Shown here: positions 32,175 to 34,602 of the stretch, piece by piece
How the letters are laid out: every line of letters begins with the position of its first letter
How positions within the stretch are numbered: position 1 is the first letter of the stretch
The notes under the pieces: model-generated
What the model was told of the DNA's origin: nothing
The model's database searches: none
Seen by the model: only the letters and a program-made list of their open reading frames with translations
Assembly (NCBI GenBank): GCA_010206265.1
Contig: VIQV01000035.1
Location: 1 to 34,602 of the forward strand
Length of the DNA: 34,602 bases
Reading direction: 5' to 3'
From: Lachnospiraceae bacterium MD329
GTDB taxonomy: Bacteria; Bacillota; Clostridia; UBA1381
Made by a program: the position numbers and the translations under genes

Positions 32175-33895
32175 ATGCAAAAAAAAGCCTTAAAAACGGA
32201 ATAAATATAATATTTGTAAGTATTTGGCTTATAATTTTTGTGATGCAGATTATTTATATATATACATTATATCGCAAGTCCGTTAATGATGCACATTCTC
32301 AATTTTTAGAATATATGGATTCTGCTTATAATGTTTTAGAAAGAAAAATACATACAGCAACCCGAATTTCAGAAACTATTACAAAGGATCCTCAAACTTT
32401 TAATTTTTTTCAATGTACTGAAACAGAACAACAACAAAAATATTGGGAATCTGTTATCACTCCTGTAAAAAATATATATGACATAGCATCAGAGAAATTC
32501 TATATCTTTTGTTTCAATCCGGAACAAGAACTTATAGCTTCTTCCGATGATGCAAATTTACAGCTTATACATGCCTCTCGCGATGCTTTTAGCGCATTTA
32601 AATCCAACAATATAAAACTCAACTTTTATACAACATCTAATACACCATTTACTGATATACTCTTTTTTTCATTTTATGATATAAAGATTTCCGATGTAAA
32701 CACTGTTGGCACAAGACATCTCGGAACTGTAGTCCTTGTCGGGACAATAAATAACGAGGAATTCTTACGTCAGGCAGGAATAAACAGACAAATCAAATTT
32801 ACACTTCAATATGGTGGGAACACAGAAAACGGCATCATTCTTACCCCTGGAGTTTCTGGTGAAACTCAGTTATTTTGGCAAAAGAGCATTGAAACCACTA
32901 ACTGGCATCTCTGTGGAAGTTCTAATGTGGATACGCCTATCTCTACGGGAATTATTTTGCTCATAGCTGAAACCATTTTTATGACAATATTGTTTTTGCT
33001 TATGCAAACATTCGTTAAACGAAGTATTTTTGTACCATTATATAAAATTTCTAACTTCTTGGACGATTACTCTATAACAAAAAAAAATACGCGCATTGAT
33101 TTGAAAAACCAAACAGAAATCGGCAATGTTGCCAATAAAATTGATACAATGGTAGATAATATTGAAAATTTATCTCATCACATAGTACAAACTCAGCAAA
33201 AACTATACGAAAGCGAAATTGCACAAAAGGAAGCTGAATTATACGCCTTGCAAGCACAGCTAAATCCTCATTTTTTGTATAATACCTTAGATTGTATTTG
33301 CGGAATTGCCAATGTTTTCAAGGTGCCGCTTATCCCGGATATTACTTCAGCTCTTGCAAAAATGCTCAGATACAATTTAGCAGGGGGACACGAGGTTTCG
33401 CTCTTGCAAGAAATTGAACTTGTAAAAAACTATCTGACTATTATGGACGCTCGACGTCCTGATTGCTTTACTGCCGAATTTCATATTTCTGCTGACACAG
33501 AAAACTTACTATGCCCCAAAATGCTGCTTCAACCAATTATTGAAAATATTTTTATGCACGGTTTTGATGACTATATACAAAACGCGCTCATAATTGTATC
33601 GTCTGAATTAAAAAACGATTGTCTCCTCATTACTATATTTGATAATGGCTGCGGAATATCCGAAGAAAAACAAGCTTTCATTATTCATTCTTTTGAAAGT
33701 ATTGACTATTCAGTTTATTTTTCATCAAAGCAATCCGGACATATCGGTTTACTTAATATTCAAAGCCGTATAAAACTAAATTACGGAGATGATTTCGGAT
33801 TAAATATTGAAAGCAAAGAAAATGAATTTACAAAAATCACTATAAAGCTTCCAAAGATAACTGATAGAAAAAAAGATAACAAACTGTCAGTATAA
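32171..33895 (+). CDS. Sensor histidine kinase (YesM-like)
   Basis: The 574-residue kinase has a first membrane helix at about 11-33, an extracellular sensing domain (about 35-256), a second helix at about 258-281, a HAMP-like linker (about 284-335), the His_kinase domain with H367 in LNPHFLYNTL, and an HATPase_c domain (N box ENIFMHGF, G box DNGCGIS, and SGHIGLLNI). It should sense an extracellular or membrane signal and phosphorylate D55 of the regulator. Start at 32171 overlaps the regulator stop. Kinases of this type often respond to oligosaccharides, sometimes via a binding protein; whether this one uses the lipoprotein at 15075-16538 is unknown. Confidence 0.94.
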   Translation: MNAKKSLKNGINIIFVSIWLIIFVMQIIYIYTLYRKSVNDAHSQFLEYMDSAYNVLERKIHTATRISETITKDPQTFNFFQCTETEQQQKYWESVITPVKNIYDIASEKFYIFCFNPEQELIASSDDANLQLIHASRDAFSAFKSNNIKLNFYTTSNTPFTDILFFSFYDIKISDVNTVGTRHLGTVVLVGTINNEEFLRQAGINRQIKFTLQYGGNTENGIILTPGVSGETQLFWQKSIETTNWHLCGSSNVDTPISTGIILLIAETIFMTILFLLMQTFVKRSIFVPLYKISNFLDDYSITKKNTRIDLKNQTEIGNVANKIDTMVDNIENLSHHIVQTQQKLYESEIAQKEAELYALQAQLNPHFLYNTLDCICGIANVFKVPLIPDITSALAKMLRYNLAGGHEVSLLQEIELVKNYLTIMDARRPDCFTAEFHISADTENLLCPKMLLQPIIENIFMHGFDDYIQNALIIVSSELKNDCLLITIFDNGCGISEEKQAFIIHSFESIDYSVYFSSKQSGHIGLLNIQSRIKLNYGDDFGLNIESKENEFTKITIKLPKITDRKKDNKLSV

Positions 33896-33954
33896 AAGAG
33901 GGCTCAATATCCAATGTCATTAAGTTAAGTAAATGACCAAAAAGATTTTTAATC

Positions 33955-33998
33955 GGCTGTATAATAAATTTTTATCATTATAAGTATATCATACAGCC
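33955..33998. repeat. Inverted repeat downstream of the kinase gene
   Basis: GGCTGTATAATA (33955-33966) and TATCATACAGCC (33987-33998) pair over 11 of 12 positions around a 20-base AT-rich loop. On the + strand no T run follows, so it is a weak terminator candidate; on the minus strand it is followed by interrupted T stretches. It could instead be a relic of a mobile element end. The stretch 33896-34104 shows no gene. Confidence 0.5.
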
Positions 33999-34104
33999 AG
34001 AAAAATATCAATTATTTTAATTTTATCATATTGAGCAAATCATACAATTAATCGAATTAAAATTTATGCAATATGTTGGGGGTACACTTTTAACCGATTA
34101 CCGC

Positions 34105-34602
34105 TGATATAATCCCCAAAGAGTAGACACAGTAAATAACAAAACACTGAGGAGGAAAATATGTCGTCAAAAAAATTTAATTTAGAAACAAAGATTAATG
34201 CAGTAATGGCATATGAAAGAAATGAGGGTAGCTGGGCAACAATAGCGGCTCAAATTAATGCAAGCAAATATACAGTAAGAGATTGGTGGCATATTTATCA
34301 ATCTATGGGAGTTGACGGACTTTGTCATGACAGCAGACATAATAAATGGAATGAAGATATTAAACTTATGGCGGTTAAAGATTATCTTTCCGGAACATAT
34401 TCACTCTATGATGTTTGTAAAAAATATAAAATTTATTCAAAATCCCTTCTCAACCGATGGATTGAGGTGTATAATAGTCATATAAATTCAGACTCAAGAG
34501 AAAAGAGGCAAAAACTTATGACTAAGGGACGTAAGGTTACACTTGAAGAAAAAAATGAAATAGTGCTGTTTTGTCTTGCTAATAACAAAGACTATTATGC
34601 AG
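34105..34602 (+). mobile_element. Left part of an IS3-family insertion sequence
   Basis: TGATATAATCCCCAAAGAG at 34105-34123, followed by TAGACACAG, resembles the terminal repeats of IS150-group elements (TG...CCCCAAA...AGACAC) and stands just upstream of a transposase OrfA frame. The right end is outside the window, so the terminal repeat and any target duplication cannot be checked; the exact left boundary is a guess within about 30 bases. Confidence 0.6.
34161..34602 (+). CDS. IS3-family transposase OrfA (partial, cut by window end)
   Basis: ATG at 34161 follows GAGGAGG by five bases, and the frame is open to the window end (147 codons). The product begins MSSKKFNLETKINAVMAY and shows two helix-turn-helix units (SWATIAAQINASKYTVRDWW and a second around SLYDVCKKYKIYSKSLLNRW), as in the long OrfA of IS150-type elements, then a basic KGRKVTLEEKNEIVLFCL segment near the frameshift region. 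It would bind the element ends; the catalytic OrfB lies beyond the window. Confidence 0.87.
   Translation, partial: MSSKKFNLETKINAVMAYERNEGSWATIAAQINASKYTVRDWWHIYQSMGVDGLCHDSRHNKWNEDIKLMAVKDYLSGTYSLYDVCKKYKIYSKSLLNRWIEVYNSHINSDSREKRQKLMTKGRKVTLEEKNEIVLFCLANNKDYYA

Overview
The window looks like an AT-rich Gram-positive anaerobe of the class Clostridia. The signs are AGGAGG-type ribosome sites, S-layer-homology (SLH) cell-wall anchoring, a YesM/YesN-type two-component system, an Lpl-type sugar ABC importer and recombinases typical of clostridial mobile DNA. No rRNA or tRNA gene was seen and the species cannot be named.

Layout. (1) 1-4.8 kb is accessory DNA: a highly structured segment at the left edge that may be the RNA/right end of a TnpB-type transposon, a 57-residue small protein, a DUF1016/PDDEXK nuclease-like protein, a large serine recombinase, and a tyrosine recombinase on the other strand. 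(2) 4.9-31.2 kb is a long minus-strand glycan-use locus. It reads as two transcription units. Unit A (31184 to 22743) encodes a very large secreted GH99/WbsX-like protein, a secreted multidomain SGNH-type esterase and a GH1 enzyme without a signal peptide, and ends at a strong terminator. Unit B (22423 to 4940) encodes two SLH-anchored surface proteins, a broken gene, a solute-binding lipoprotein, two permeases, a GH36 alpha-galactosidase, a domain-swapped GH3 beta-glycosidase, and two secreted proteins (cohesin-like plus stalk domain; InlB-type repeats). (3) 31.4-33.9 kb carries the divergent response regulator and sensor kinase. (4) The right edge is the start of an IS3-family element.

How it works together (inference). 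Surface and secreted proteins bind and cut or de-esterify an extracellular glycan, the importer takes up oligosaccharides (its ATPase is not encoded here, so a shared one is presumed), and the GH36, GH3 and GH1 enzymes trim them in the cytoplasm. The sensor/regulator pair probably switches on both units: the two unit promoters are near copies, each with a 17-bp-spaced -35/-10 and a direct repeat (TGATTAG on the + strand, 20 bp apart) just upstream, as expected for an AraC-type activator. The promoter upstream of unit B is part of a roughly 200-bp duplicate of the intergenic region in front of the regulator gene; in the duplicate, the place of the regulator promoter is taken by a perfect hairpin that terminates unit A.

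The presence of alpha-galactosidase, beta-glycosidases, an esterase-like protein and a GH99-like protein suggests a decorated, galactose-containing polysaccharide, but the substrate cannot be fixed from sequence alone.
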